Below, one piece after another: positions 35,086 to 48,597 of a stretch of DNA of 64,000 nt. Position numbers and translations under genes: made by a program. The stretch is from NCBI GenBank assembly GCA_963920765.1, contig OY987248.1:12186539-12250538 (forward strand). The letters are read 5' to 3'. The stretch comes from Ulota crispa (lineage: Eukaryota; Streptophyta; Bryopsida; Orthotrichales; Orthotrichaceae). Positions within the stretch are counted from its first letter, which is position 1; each line of letters starts with the position of its first letter. Below the pieces are notes generated by a model that was not told the origin of the DNA, did not search any database, and saw only the letters and a program-made list of their open reading frames with translations.

Positions 35086-36268
35086 AATTTAACTCAAGTC
35101 GAGTTAAATCACAAGAATTAACCTAAAGCGTGGTTAAATGAAAATAGAAATATGCTGACATGTTGAATACAGCTTCGTCAACCCAAGTGGATAACTTAAT
35201 GCATTTTATATTTAACGTGCGGCATAATATAGAGAGGGTTTTATTCTTTTGAGGGAAAATTTAAAATCCATTTACAAGTAAGAAGGGGTACATTTAAATG
35301 CAAAAATTTAGTATAAGTAATATAGGGTGAGTTTGAACATGAGAAATTAGTTATTTTTATAAGTAATTAAGAGGTCAAGGAGGTGGGGGATTATAGGTCC
35401 ACTACAATATTTAGTATGAGATTTAGGTATACAAGGTACTTGGGGGGATCCTATGTTACTACTGTATTTAGTATAGTACCAAACTACCAAGGTATACTAG
35501 GAGCCACATGTTTAGGGATGAAAAAGGGGCAGTGATGCCGTATGAATGTTAGCTGCTCCTTCCTTTGTGTGAGGTTCCTGTGGATTATGTGTTTGTCTGT
35601 TGCAACTTGCGAGTGCAAGCTTTGATCATGTGGCTTCTTCACATAAATTTGTTTTACATAGGACAATGCAAATTGGCCGTGTGTTACCGCAATTGCTTTG
35701 ACGTAGTGGATATAGGGTTTACACGCTATGGGGTGTATGCAAGGGAGATTGTTGCGTGTTCTATTGTAGTTTAAGGGTTCTGCTTTCTTTGCATGATTTG
35801 TAAAAGGGTCTTGGCTTCTCAATATCTATACACGCATACTACCTCAGATTCACAGGGTTTTGGATGTGCGTTTAGGATTTATGTGCTTGTGAGTATTGGG
35901 TTTCTATGCTTTGAGATTACAGTCATTTAGGGTTTGCATGCTTTTGGCGGGTATGACTGTTGTGTTTCTGCGCGTTGAGGGTTCAGTCATTTAGGGTGGA
36001 CAAAAGAAGGTAGGAGTCGGAATTTTTTGTAGGTGGATCGGATTCAAGAGGGGGGGCATATGCTCTTCGGCTCATAGTTACGATGGTCAGAATAGTTGGC
36101 ACTGTGTCAACTGCAACTTGAGAGGATTTTTTCTCTTTCCCAAGTAAATTTTTGTTTGTTTTAGGATTGTTTGTTGTTTGTTGTGTTTAGTGCATTATTG
36201 GATTATTGGTCCATGGTTAAATTCAGCCTTTTTGGTGGGCTGTAGGTACGGTTGAAGGAAAGCAAGGT
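35086..36268 (+). promoter_or_regulatory. Probable 5' region of the P-element-like gene
   Basis: A TTTAACTCAA/TCGAGTTAAA dyad lies at 35088-35108, the same type as in the 13.97-22.9 kb locus. CAGTCATTTAGGGT recurs at about 35921 and 35988 and includes telo-box-like TTTAGGGT. I infer promoter and leader sequence; no ORF here is convincing. Confidence 0.4.
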
Positions 36269-39200
36269 ATGGCGCGGCAGGTCAAGATTTGGACAATGGA
36301 GTCCGATAATAGTATTCCGTCATTGTACAGCAAGGTCAAGGTTCTAGAGGATGAAAATTATGCTTCTCTTAGGGTGTGTCTGGAGGAGAAATCAGAATTG
36401 GACTAGCCATTCCAATTTTGGGACAATGAGGACCGTTTCAAGATTCGTCAAAAGATGGAAGCTCTCATTGATGTAATTGCCGATGTTTATGTACTGCTGG
36501 TGCCATCTTCAAGCGACAAATCTTGTAAACGCTGGCAATTGGAAGACGAAGCTGAACAAAGTCTGGCCAATGAAAGAAGTGCAGACATTTCTCTCACAGA
36601 TGAAGGTAGCATTCCGCTTGTAGGGGAAATCGTCGGCAGTTCAAGAGTTGCAAGAACCTTTGGAATTACTGATCCTGTTGGACACCAACCGCACTCTATG
36701 TTAATTTCCATGGAGATTTGGAGGCGGTATGTGGAGCAGTTTGAGAAGATGAAGAGGGACTTGAAGTGCTCATTGCAAGAGGATAACCGGTGGTACATGA
36801 AGACATCTGATTTCAATGGGAACGGAGGTGTGAAGATTTTCTACATTGTGTTGGAAAGAGGTTGGCGGTGATAGCAGCAAGCACGACAATATTAACATCC
36901 AGAATCTCTTCAACAATTTCAGGTCAAAGAATTTGGTTAGCACCAACCATGTGAAGAATTGGTGTGCACATAACGATGTGCAATGTGCTGATCATCTCCA
37001 GTCCATTGTTGCAAAGGGGAAGGCCCCTATTTTCACCCTTGAAATGCACAAGGCCTTAATTGAAGAAGGTTTAGGCATAATGGAAGAGGTGAACGAAACA
37101 GTGGAGGGTAGTCTGAAGCCATTTAGCATTTTGGGTCAAGTATTGACAAAGCTCCTAAGAGTTTCTTGATGAAGGTTTGATGTTGTTACTGTCAAGACTT
37201 GATGTGTCTTTGCCCGCCCAAGAAGAACTTGGAATGGAATTTGCGACATCATCTGGCATCTACAAAACATATGCAAGCGGTTGAGAAATCTAAGGGTGTT
37301 TCCAAAAAAGGGGCTCCACTGTTGAGTGGATGAAGGGGACAACTTGCTCAATCAGGTGAGGGAAGTGTTCATTCCAATCAGCTAGCTTTGGGAAGATGGT
37401 GGAAGCCCAAATCTGTTGGCGCTCAAAGTGAGGCAGGTCAATCCACCACCTTAGACACAGATTTTTTGTTTGGGTTGTTTTGCTAGGGTTTTAAGGGTCC
37501 TATCGCCTCCTATGGTGGAATTAGGTACTCTGTTTGTGAACTTCTCCACGATGCGCATGTGGGGCGGGATTGGTATCCAGAACCACATGTTGCTGCTAGT
37601 TTTTTTTGGGATGGAAAAGTGCAGGAAATCAACGGTACGTTTAGGCACACTTCATGTACTAGGTTTGATAGCAGCAATGATGGATTCCTGAACTTCTCTT
37701 GCTTCATGTACTCTGTAATCCCTAAGCTAAATAATTTTTGGAAAAGAATTCTTTGTGAAGATTGTAGCATAGAGAAAAGAGGGACTAGGAGCATTGGAGC
37801 AAGAAGACGTATTGGTTACTTGTCTGCACATGAACTTGCTAAACATGGTCGTGAAGTCTCTATGAAGTTGAGAGCTAAAAAAAAAGAAGGTTAGGTCAGC
37901 TTGTGCTAGGATTGTGCAATTGAAAGTCAAGCAACCTAGCCTATAAGATTTGGGTAGGGAAGTGAGTTCTACTTCGAATATTACAAAATTTTGCCACAGC
38001 ATCATCAGTGCTCACAGATCAGGGGCTTGTGGTTGTAAACCTGCATTATGGGACTTTCTGAGCAATGTTGCATCAAACATTAACCGAGACTCACAAGATA
38101 ATTGATTCTAGGAGAATACTAAGACTCTTGGTGAAATAATGAAGGTCTACAACGGTTGCCAAATGGTTGACATCTTTGCCTTGAATTTTGGTGGCGTCAA
38201 TTATAGTGAGGTGAAACAGGATGTTAGAAAAGGAGTCCAATTCATACCTAGAGAGCACAAGCAAATTTTTGCAGCAATTGCTAACATCTACATGGATGCT
38301 AAGGCTGCCCACAATATTGTAGGGCCGGTGCTAGTAATTTTAGCTGAGGACAAAACAAAGGTTAAAGGTTGTGTGGCTTGGGAACCAAAGTGGAACACTC
38401 TTTCAGGTTTCTGCGGTCCTTCTGAGAACCACATTTGTGTGTTTGGTTTCCGGCTAGTAGTTGGAAGTGGAGAAGAGGGTTACAAATGACTAACAAATTC
38501 TTTTTCTAATAGTAGAACAAGTAGTTTTGCGCAAGTAGCGGTTGTCAACCCTCTACATGAGAAACTCCCTCGCCTTATTCTTGCTTGTTGTACATGCAAT
38601 TGTTTTAATTTTGGATGGGTTAGGAATCAATGGAAATCAATTGACCAGCTTTGGAAAAATGATTGCCTTGATGCTGTAGGTCTTGTAATTGGCCATGCCA
38701 GCAATGGTGATTCCCGTAGAAGACAACTGATGCTTGCAGATTATAAGACAACAATTGGAGATTATCTTGATGTAGGTTGGGATAGGTGGATGTTCACCGC
38801 ATCATTGGATGGCCAAGGTGATGCTAGCGGTCTTCACGACCAAGATTACCTTCATAATGGGAAAAAACTGATAAATCCTTTCTTTTCAGCTACTAGGATT
38901 TTGCAATTAGGGGGGGTTTGTGTTTGCATAGTCATATTGGAGAGGTATTCCATCAGTTCATTACGGAAGAGCATGGGTTGAAAATGGAGGATGTGGACTG
39001 GCAAGACAAGCAAAACTAGGCGGCAGCCTAAAGGTTGTGTCAATCTAAAGTTTGGGCTTGCTTGGCTCGCACGCGTGCATCTGATTACCCACATTGCAAA
39101 CGTACTTTAGGAACTGAATGTTATCTAGAAGTGTGTGCTAACTACATAGGCATTTTTTGTTCCCCCAAACTAGACCTCTATAAGAGGATTGTGTTGTGTG

Positions 39201-40739
39201 GTAAGGTTTCATTCTTCTTCAAAATTTAGAGATTGTGGTTGCAAAATGGAGATCATGGGGTACTAGGCAATTCACAGAGGCTTGTAGAGGCAAAGAGTTT
39301 TGTTAGTTTATAATGTTTTTTAGATAACCAATTATCTTGTCATTACGTTGTGTTATAGATATGTCATTTCAGAGATAGGTATCTTGACCTACTTGTCCCG
39401 CTCCACTTGACCGGGAGTGACTCTTGCAAAACTTTCTTCTCACGTATTGGAGGCATGGACATTCACGAGCACGCCTACGATTTTCACAAGTTATTGAACA
39501 TTGCAAACATGTTGAATCACTTGTCAGCCATTGAGTATGGGAAGAATGGCTTGGCTTTCAAGAAGCAACACAACAAGATGGACAACATTTGGGAATCACT
39601 CCACAAATTGGAAAAGGAGGAGGAACGTTGCAACTTGGGGACTTACAGCAACATTTCCAACAATGATTCTATCATTGCTGCCTTGCAAGAGGGCTTGAAA
39701 GAGGCGCAAAAGAAAATTAGGTCCTTGAATATGGCGCCGAGTTCTCAATGCTCAGCCAAAAATAAAATTTGGTTTGAAAAGCTTTGGCTGCTAGAGAGGT
39801 CTGATCCCAAAAGCTTTGCGTGCAAACCAAGTGCAAAGGTGGTTCCAAGCAAAAATGGTGACTCCAAAGTGCTGCAAGACCATTTGCAGCAAGAGGCGGC
39901 ATTGACTTCAACAGTGAGCCCTGCACCGAAAATGAGGGATTTTGTTCTGGAAGACACAATAGATAATGGATTGAATGATGTAGACATTCTCAAGTAAGAA
40001 ACTTGAGATGTTGTTGTTGATGTCTTCAACCATAGAGAGGCTCAAATAAGTTCACTATCCAGCTCTTCTGTTCAAAAAATAACACCTACTATGGAAATTG
40101 ATGGGTATTGCATATACAAGTTGACATTTGTGTCCCAGCTGAACAGAAATAGCTTCTTATCCAAAAGCTGTCTAGCTAGGATTAGGCAGTGCATTCAATT
40201 CAACAATCACAATAATTGCATGCGGGCGGGATTGTCTTCTGGAATAGGGTTGTTGTCAATTATATCCAATTGTTGTGTCCATTTCATTAAGAGAAACACT
40301 ACTTGGCTTTTGTCAATAGTTCAATCTGCTGCAAAACACAAAAGGGCTGTCCATCTACTGCTCTTGCTTTATGCAATGCTACTAACGTCTTGCATGCCGT
40401 GGATGAAGGTTCTTAGTAGGTGGGAAGGGTGCAGTCAATGCGGAGGCGGAATGGAAAACAATTTGGAGTCTTGTGGCAGCTTGTAGACCTTCTGGCAAGA
40501 GTGGAAGAAAACGACAAACCAAACCTAATAACCCTTACATTGAAGTTATGTTGCAATATTATCAAAAACACCTTGGGCAAGACAAATTCAAATATGACCA
40601 TACAAATAGCAAATGGATAGATATAGATTGCATTATAACTATTGTGACCATGACGTACAATTTAGGGAATGAAGTGTACACCCTAGATAGAAATGATGTA
40701 GACTTGTTAACTAAGTTTGTAATCAAGAATACACCTTAA
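36269..40739 (+). pseudogene. Decayed transposase-like gene, P-element-type architecture
   Basis: ATG at 36269 (MARQVKIWTMESDN) starts a frame with a TAG before PFQFWDNEDRFKIRQ. Coding blocks continue with frameshifts: 36846-37169; about 37510-38100 (HVGRDWYPEPHVAASFFWDG); 38139-39000; 39020-39997; and the last block, ending YTLDRNDVDLLTKFV at TAA 40737-40739. Ordered motifs are VILAEDKTKVKGCVAWEP...LSGFCG, GHASNGDSRRRQLM, GLHDQDYLHNGKKLINP...LQLG, DKQN and LTGSDSCKTFFSRIGGM. They follow the RNase H-like DDE layout with helical insertion seen in P-element-like transposases. At the expected last acidic position (SDSCxxFFS) this copy has Lys, one G-to-A step from Glu. Multiple stops and frameshifts mean no function. 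The transposase class is inference from motif order; coding origin is secure. Confidence 0.62.
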
Positions 40740-42952
40740 TTTTCTAGTTCTTAAGTACCTAAACCCTACTTGGAGGAGCTGCTACTGACCATCTTCCACG
40801 GGTATCCCTCAATTGTAAGCATATTATGTGTGCACTTTAACTTGTTTTGGTTGTAGTAGTCATGATTTTTTTATAGTGGCGTTTGACCCTTTGCCATTCA
40901 TTGCTAGACCGGCCCTTTAGGCGATCCTAGCACTAGGTGTGATTCCATCCTTTTCTCCATCCCTTTCTATTGGTACTAAAATGATTATGGTCTACTTTTT
41001 TGTACATTTATTAACAATGACAATTGATAAGTGGATATCTAATCATTGTGGAAGTTTGCTTTTGTGAAGGGAGCTCCAGGTCATGTGAAAAAACGGTTGG
41101 AAAACCGTTATACCGGTATTGCCAAATACAGTTTCACCTCACCTCTGGTAAACCTGAACCTCCTTTGAATTTGCTTATAGGTGTAAGTACACTAGATCCT
41201 TGTACTTTTTAGGTCACAATCCAAATATGGTAATATACATTATTTTGTACTTGACATTATTCAAACTTTAAACTTTTTTTAAGGTTCTCTATGGTTTTCT
41301 TGTTGTCTAAAGGTGTTAGGTTTATAGGGTCATAACTAAAATCATAATAAAAACTTTTTTTGTGTGTTAAATTTGTACTTTTTGGGACTAATACTCAAAT
41401 ATCACACTACTACAAATTTTGAAAAAGTACTTTTTTTTAATCTGGGAGAATCCAGATTCTTCTCCACATCACCCACAATATATTGTAGAGGGTGTTCCAT
41501 CCAGATCCACCTTCATATTTTGAAGTAGATGTCAAAAATGGCTAGGATCTACAAAATAGAGGTAGATTCTTTGGCATGAGATTACTTTTTTGATGAATAT
41601 GCATTATTTAAACTTTCCAAAGATCCTAAATGTATTCTCTATGTTCTAGAATGACTTCCCTTCATAATTTCCAAAATCAAAATTTTTAAGACATAAAATT
41701 TGTTGCCACTTTGTGTACAATTTGAATTGAACTTTATTTTTAGTGTACATGAAGTACTTTCAAAAAATTCCTTCAATAATGCAACTGCCACAAGTTTTGG
41801 TTTAGCTATTTTTAGAGAACGCCAAGCCAATTTCCTTACCACCACGTTGACTCATCTCTCCCACTACGTTGGGCTTCACTTTTGAATTGAATGTTTTTGC
41901 ATGGTCCTAAACTTTTGCTTGGAACACCTAGTTTTTGCCTTGCTTTCTTCATCAAGTTTCATGGCCGTTGAGATTCCACACTGTTTTTTGTGAAGTTTGT
42001 GTCAGTTTAGATTTTGCTGTTCTGATTCATGTCCCTTCAGTTTGACCCTTCTCTTTCACTGAATTTGTGTCAATAAATTAGTTGTGTCCATCCTGCTATA
42101 TGCTGTTTGTGCTCCATCATTGTTACAGTTGCCAAGTTGTTGTAGGTTGATTTCACAACATTCTCTCAGTTGACGCCAAGTCAATTTTGACGTAGAGAGT
42201 TTCAATTCCTCTATTTTGACATAGAGTGCTGCCCACAAGGTGTATCAATCACTTGGTTTCCGCTTGATTGTCAATTCCTGCTCCTCTATGTTACTGAGTT
42301 CCACCTACACTTAGTCCTCACTGTCTTCCTTGCGTTGCGCAGCTTGAATTCAATCTTATAGTATCCATCCATAGGAGATTCATGAAACTAGCTTTATCAG
42401 CTATTATCTCAAAGTTCTTTTGTGTGGTTGTACAGTGGTCTTATAGCTTCTGAAGAATGTCTACATCAAGCTTTTTTTTTGTCCAGAAGTTAATTACTTC
42501 ATTCTTCCCTTCAAGTGAGCCAGATCATGAAATTCTCTCTATTCTAGTGCAAATATTGATTACCACATATTTTTGTGCGAGTGAAAGTTTTGCTGAGAGT
42601 CTGTCTGTCTTAACCACTATTTGCTTTTCTATCAGTCAAGGAGGGCCTGTGTGTTCTGAGTGGACTTCTGATTCCGGATACGTGTCGGAAACTCCAGTGT
42701 CCCAATAAGGCAAGAGTAATTTTTATTGGGGGTAGTATAACACCATAGAGGAGTCTCTCGACTCTCCTCGGCATACACTTCTCACTAATACAGTGTCTAA
42801 CAATTTAAGGAATGTGCACAGTACTAGCTTCAACTCTTTGCCTAATACAAGGGCTTTCCTTGCTCGTAGCTGCAAATCAATTGTGTTTTGAAAGGGCTCA
42901 AAGTTGTTCTCAAAGTTGAGTTCATTTCTAGCACTTTCACAATATTTGTCTG
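40740..42952. other. Non-coding stretch between two transposase-like genes
   Basis: AT-rich to about 41880, then more pyrimidine-rich and less AT-rich to 42950, suggesting promoter and leader of the gene that follows. No ORF is supported and I could not identify terminal inverted repeats for either neighbour. Confidence 0.4.
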
Positions 42953-45900
42953 ATGGGCAACACCGCAAACCAAAAACGTGCAAGGCGTGGCCCTATTTGA
43001 CTTGGTCTAGCAGATCAAATTGAGCAGGCTCGCATGCATGAAGAGGTTCTATGTACAACTATCAAGAATGCAAGACAAAGGAAGGCACGACAGAGAGCAC
43101 GTGATAAGGATAGTTTGCAAGGGACCCTACTTTTAGCTATTGCACCTCTAGATTGTGAAGTGAATGATCACTTAATGGTGAGGGAGTTGCATAGGAGATC
43201 GGTACGCATATCACAGTTTGTACTTGATGAATTGCAAAGTTGTCTTGGCTCAAATACTAGGAAAGATGTCATGGAGAAGTTCTTGCGGCACAATACTATA
43301 GGCCCTTTGCTACCTATGTATAACCCTAGGCCGCAGAAAGCAAAGGTGATTCATTTGTTCTTCCGTAACTTTAAGCATCAACTGCAATTAGTAAAGGTGG
43401 CAAATTCTAATGAATTTTTAACAAGGAAAAGTGCTCTTCTAGACGCTACTGTTAGTTTGGGGATTGATGGTGTTAGAGCGTTGTCGAGGGTTTTGGATAC
43501 AACAACAGAGAGTATAAACCTTGCTTTGACAAGGAGGATTTCTGCTATTGATGTTCAAGATACTATTCCAAGGCTTTGATTGCATAGACTTAAAAGATCA
43601 AGTTTAACAGACTACGTCAAAGACTGTGTCCATGCATGGTGGACCAGTCAAACAAACGTTTCCCCTAACAAGAAAGATGTTGTCAAGCACAAAGTTGGCC
43701 GTTTATAGTGGGTGGAGCCTCATCCCACACACTATCTGTGTGAAACCTAGGTACGTTTCTTTTGAAGTACCTTTCTTATAATTTGGACGTTATCCTATTT
43801 CAATATGTGATTTTAAGTGTAGATTACATCAAGTTCACAAGAAAGTAGTGCATTTAAAATGTAAATGCCATTGACGTGCTAAATTGCTGATACATTTTTA
43901 AGAGTTAGCATTATTAAAAGCTTTATTGCTGATTTAGATTCACTGCAATCATTTTAACAATTTACAAATAGTAGTTTCAAACGTGGTTGTTAATGACATA
44001 CTTTGATGTAGTGCACATTTCCTAAGTCAAATAACAACTTCAAATAATACTTTTATTTAAATTTAATACTAAATGCATTCTAATAGTAGTGATGCTGTAG
44101 TTATGACAATTAACAAATTTGCTTATTTGAATATGCAAAGTAGTCACAATACTTTTTGCTGGAGTTGTAATACAAAGACTAGATTTCAATCATTAGGACT
44201 AATACAAGTAATACTACAAAGACGTTTTAAGGATTGATTTCCAACTTGTATTTCCTCTCACTGTTCTTTGTGTACTATAAAAGACTTTGGTATGTTCATT
44301 TTGTACCTTCCTCTATGAATTGGTACATGTAATATTTTAAAGTACATTGAAAGTACAAGCCTTGGACCATATTGTACATACCCTTTTTCAAGTACCAAAT
44401 GTGGAATTTAATAATACCTTTAATCCTACTTGATATTATACTTAATATTGAATGTACTATGGCACTTCCCACAATGTACTATTACTAGTTCAGAGTCTTT
44501 ACACTTACAAAAAGTACTTCTAGAATTCTTGGGTATCAATTAATATATTAACTACATAATGATAAGTATAAACATATACAAACGTTTGTCTTTAATATTT
44601 CATGTATTATGTTGGTTATGAGGATGTTTTCTGTACAATTGAATAGTATATTATTCAATACCAAAAGGTACTCTTGGAATTAAGTATGGTTAGAATGTAC
44701 TTTGGTTAGTACATATAGTATGAATTGTACAAATTGTACTAGTACTTTGTTTACAAAACAATAGAAGTTTTAACACTGTTCTAATTTTTCTGTTTTGTTT
44801 GGCGGACTTGTTTTTTCTTACGCTTCAAAGAGGCACATCCTGAGTGTTCCGTGCGGCAGAGAGCTTTTGAGAGGTTGAAACCGAGGTGGGTGAGGAAATT
44901 GAAGGAAAGGAACACATGTTGTTGCATTTATCATGTTGAAATGGACTTTATGAAGGTTGCTGTGAGTACCCTATGGGATAGAGTTAGGGGTTTGCATGCC
45001 AATGTACATTGTATTTGTTAGTGTGCTATTTGTTTAAGCAATGTAGATGGAGGCTGCCACGCCCATGAGAAAATATTTAAGAGAATTACTTTAATGTGGA
45101 AGACCTGTGTCTGTCCTAAGGGTGAGTATGACTTATGGCATAGATTAGAGTGTCTTATGAGAAACTAGAATGATTGTGGCTTTCACCTATTAACCTTTTG
45201 TGAGCAAGAGTTGTGTAGATCTTCTTCATTTACTTTGAAATGGAAGTGTTTCAAATACTACCAGGTAGGAGTGGATGTAAATATAGGGAAGGCCAAAAAA
45301 CGATTGAAGGAGGTTTTCAAAGAGATTCCAGTACATGTGTTTTTGTCATACATGGAGAAGACAATGACAACATTCATTACAAACAATTTCAGGGCTAGAT
45401 GGCAAGACAAGCAGTGCAAAATGATGATGGCCAATATTCTTGAGGAAGTTATTGTTTCCCATATCAATTGTGCTGAGAATTACTCGTTTGCCATTCAAAA
45501 CAAAGTGCAAAGCTTATATTATTTTAGCACTTCTGTTACTATTTTGGTTCATATTACCATGTGGAGGGAGGAAAATGAGATCTTCAAGCAAACTCACTTC
45601 TATATTTCCGATGATAAAGTCCATGATTCATCTTTTGTTCAGCATTGTCTTCATTGGGATTGGTTGTTGGATTTGGGTTTTACTCCTAAGGAGCATTGGA
45701 TATTCAGCGATGGATTTAGTGCGCAGTTCAAATGTGCAACTGCAATGTATTTTGTTGCTAAATACCCCATGATTACTGGGGGTTGTCTCATGCAATGGAA
45801 TTTTTTTGAATCTGCTCATGGGAAAGGGGAGTGGGATGAAGCAAGTGCAGTTGTGAAGAGAGCTCTTGCTGCAGAACAAATTCAAAATCCGTTGCGACCG

Positions 45901-46705
45901 CTGCAAAACTCTACACAAGTGGTGCAATTTCTAGAGGAGAAATACACTGATCGGGTTCCTAGCTCATATAATCAGTCAACAACTTCTACTCTATCTAGAT
46001 TTTTCTAGAATATTGCAGAGGGAGAAGTGAACCATGACAACAATTTTAAAGTGCAATACCATTCATGGTTCAAAGAGTCTACACTATATCATGGGTTTTT
46101 CCTTGATGGTCCCTACTCTTCTCAAAACCCTTGCTTTAAGTTGTTTTTGTATGTCATGCATTGATTGCAATTGGGCCAAATGTGAATGGTTGAGCCATGT
46201 GCAGGAGTGGGAGGTTGAGAGGCTAGTACCAGTCAATATTGCTGCAATTTTGGATCAAGCATAAGAGATGGAGGAAGAGGATTTTGGGTTGCACAATGGC
46301 ATGTCGACAGAGCTTGGGGACATGGTGGATGTTGGCAATAACTTCATGGTACCAGCAGAAGAAGACAATGAAGACGTTGTACAATATTATGTTTTGCAAT
46401 GCCAGAAGTCAAAGTTCATTTTGGACGAGCGGCTGTCATGCTTGTGGGGAGGGACTTTCATGGCAAGTGATGCGATTATATGTGCCAAATATTACAAGAA
46501 GTTTGGATGATTAGATAAGACTTACATTTTATGTGACAGAGCCATTGATGCTCTTATTGTTGCCCACTTTGTTAGGGCATGTAAGTTTTCGATGACCATG
46601 GCCTCGCATAGGATAAAAGGAACTACTGTCTATAATATGTCTGCTGAATCTAAACGTATTTGCAAAGATGCGTTGCAAGAATGGTGGGCTTTTAATTGTG
46701 ATTAG
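42953..46705 (+). pseudogene. Decayed DDE-type transposase gene with one 1.08 kb intron
   Basis: Exon 1 (42953-43750) starts MGNTANQKRARRGPI, is basic near residues 35-50, and ends at the donor TAG|GTACGT. Exon 2 starts at 44833 in the same phase (AHPECSVRQRAFERLK). It carries a Cys/His-rich region (NTCCCIYHVEM, then CxCxxC-like motifs) and a core with INCAENYSF, YISDDKVHDSSFVQHC, IFSDGFSAQFK and FESAHGKGEWDEASAVVKR. This motif order is that of a widespread but poorly named eukaryotic transposase-like family; the Asp of FSDG and Glu of GKGEWD would be catalytic. Stops include TGA near 42998 and 43577; TAG near 43706, 45018, 45166 and 46006; and TAA at 46262. A frameshift lies near 46110, after which CFCMSCIDCNWAKCEW restores the frame. 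It ends at TAG 46703-46705. Family match is from memory; the coding origin is clear. Confidence 0.66.
43751..44832 (+). other. GTAC-rich intron of the DDE-type gene
   Basis: Donor GTACGTTTC and acceptor TTCAAAGAG bracket 1,082 AT-rich bases with phase 0 on both sides. Between 44270 and 44770 the tetramer GTAC appears about 17 times, mostly as AGTAC or TGTAC, where about two would be expected. Confidence 0.6.
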
Positions 46706-48597
46706 TTTTTTTTTTTTTTTTTCCTAGATTATATTAGGGCTTTCTAGTATTTGTAGATACTATAAGTACAACATTTGTATTATCTATTTAAAATTTTTAA
46801 TACTTTAAGTACAAATATGCAAAGTTGATACTTCCATAATCCTTATTCTGTTTTAGGATAGCAACAAAATTGCAAATGTTTATTGAAATTTTATATTGAG
46901 ACCTTACTACATGGGTTAGACTTGTGGTTAATGTTTCATAAAAGTTTTACAACATTTGCAACTTTTTATTACAAAAACTTTACAGTTGCTATAGCTACTT
47001 TTTTGAAACTAGGAGCGTTGCAAATGGGTTGGTAGTCTAATGCTTCATTTGGTGTAATACTAACAATTAAGAATTTGTTATTTTGGGTGTGGTGGTTCAT
47101 TGTCCATGGACCTTTAGTGACTACAAAACAATTGCTTGAAACTCTATTAGGCACGTTGGTTTTCAAGGTACGGACATAATATTCTCCTTGTGAATGATGT
47201 TCAGTTTAGACCCTTCAATTTTCACTATGAACTAGGTACTCAGACTAGCTGACTAAATTGCAGAAGGAACTACATGACAATGTTATCAAGTAACTATCCA
47301 GTACCTCACTTAAGATATTAGTATGAAGTTTAATCGCCAATTAGGTAGTATAGCTTTGGATTCTCAATTTGGCTTGATTCTATTTTGCTGGTGTGGTTGT
47401 TGATTAGTGATTACAAATGACTTCCCGTGGATGTGTTCCAAATGTAGTGTGCTATAATTTTTGTTGAACACAACATGTAGTTCAATAAAAAGGGGGCTCA
47501 AGGAAAGCAGCTGTATTAGGTGGTTTTACATTGGTCATATGATCTTTATTATGCTTCTACGGCAAGAATAAGCTAGGATTTATTTTTGTAATTGTTTATG
47601 GTTTGTATGCTCTCTTGTAAAATTTGTAAGACAAATAAATTTGGTGTCGCTATTCATAACAGAGAGTTATCATTGTTATGTGCCCACCATTGTTTTTTGT
47701 TTTTATTATTTGTCCTTACTTTATTTCATGGATTACTGGTATGAGTGAATACTATAAATAGGACAATATAATATTATTGTAATATTATTCAATACTTAAA
47801 GTACATGTAAAAAAATCTAATAATTACATAATCCTTACTCTGTATTGGAATAGTAATATCACTGGATATATTCACTTATTTTTTTATGTTTGATGTCCAG
47901 CTTACTATTTGGTTCAAGCTTCTATGGTTATTGTTTCATAACATGTTTATTACATCTGCAACCTTTCCTTACAAGAACTTTGTAGTTGCAAGATCTCCCT
48001 TTATGAAACTTAGAGCATTGCAACTGGGGTGGTAGGCCACTACTTTAGATTTTAGAATACACATAATTAAAGATTTGGTATCTTGGATGCCGTGGGTCAT
48101 GGTTGAGGGACATGTAATCACCATTACTCAAATAAAATTCAGCCTTGAAAATAGTATGGACTAGAAGACAAATACTGTTGAAACTTAATGGAGAATCCAC
48201 AACAACATTTATCCTAATAAGGTTCAATGGCATTCTATTATGTAGAGCCATGGTATAAAATTTGAGCCTCCGCATCTTTTATAAAATGTGGGCGTTTAGA
48301 GGTTTAGTATTCAACCACTTAATTTGGGAATTCTGAGGTTTTAGATTACAATGTAGAGGCTCTAGCATCATTTCTAACTCTCACAAAGGATACTATTCAC
48401 AATTCATAAGTAGGGGGGTAATATTTCTCTTGCCATTGTCCACAATTCCAATTGGACTTTTGCTGCTGGAATCCCACCATACGGCATGTCAACTATCTCT
48501 AGCCCATACACATGTCTAATTGTTTTATTTGTAACACGTCTAATTTAGTAGGTTATGTACATATATATAACATATCATCAAGTGGAGAGATGGCAAA
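46706..48597. repeat. Non-coding region with a 1 kb-spaced direct repeat
   Basis: 46790-47110 and 47790-48110 are worn direct copies: both run from CATAATCCTTA(T/C)TCTGT through a TTACAA(A/G)AACTTT block and GCATTGCAACTGGGGTGGTAG-like text to a CATGG block. The stretch lies between the 3' ends of two convergent decayed genes. Confidence 0.6.
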
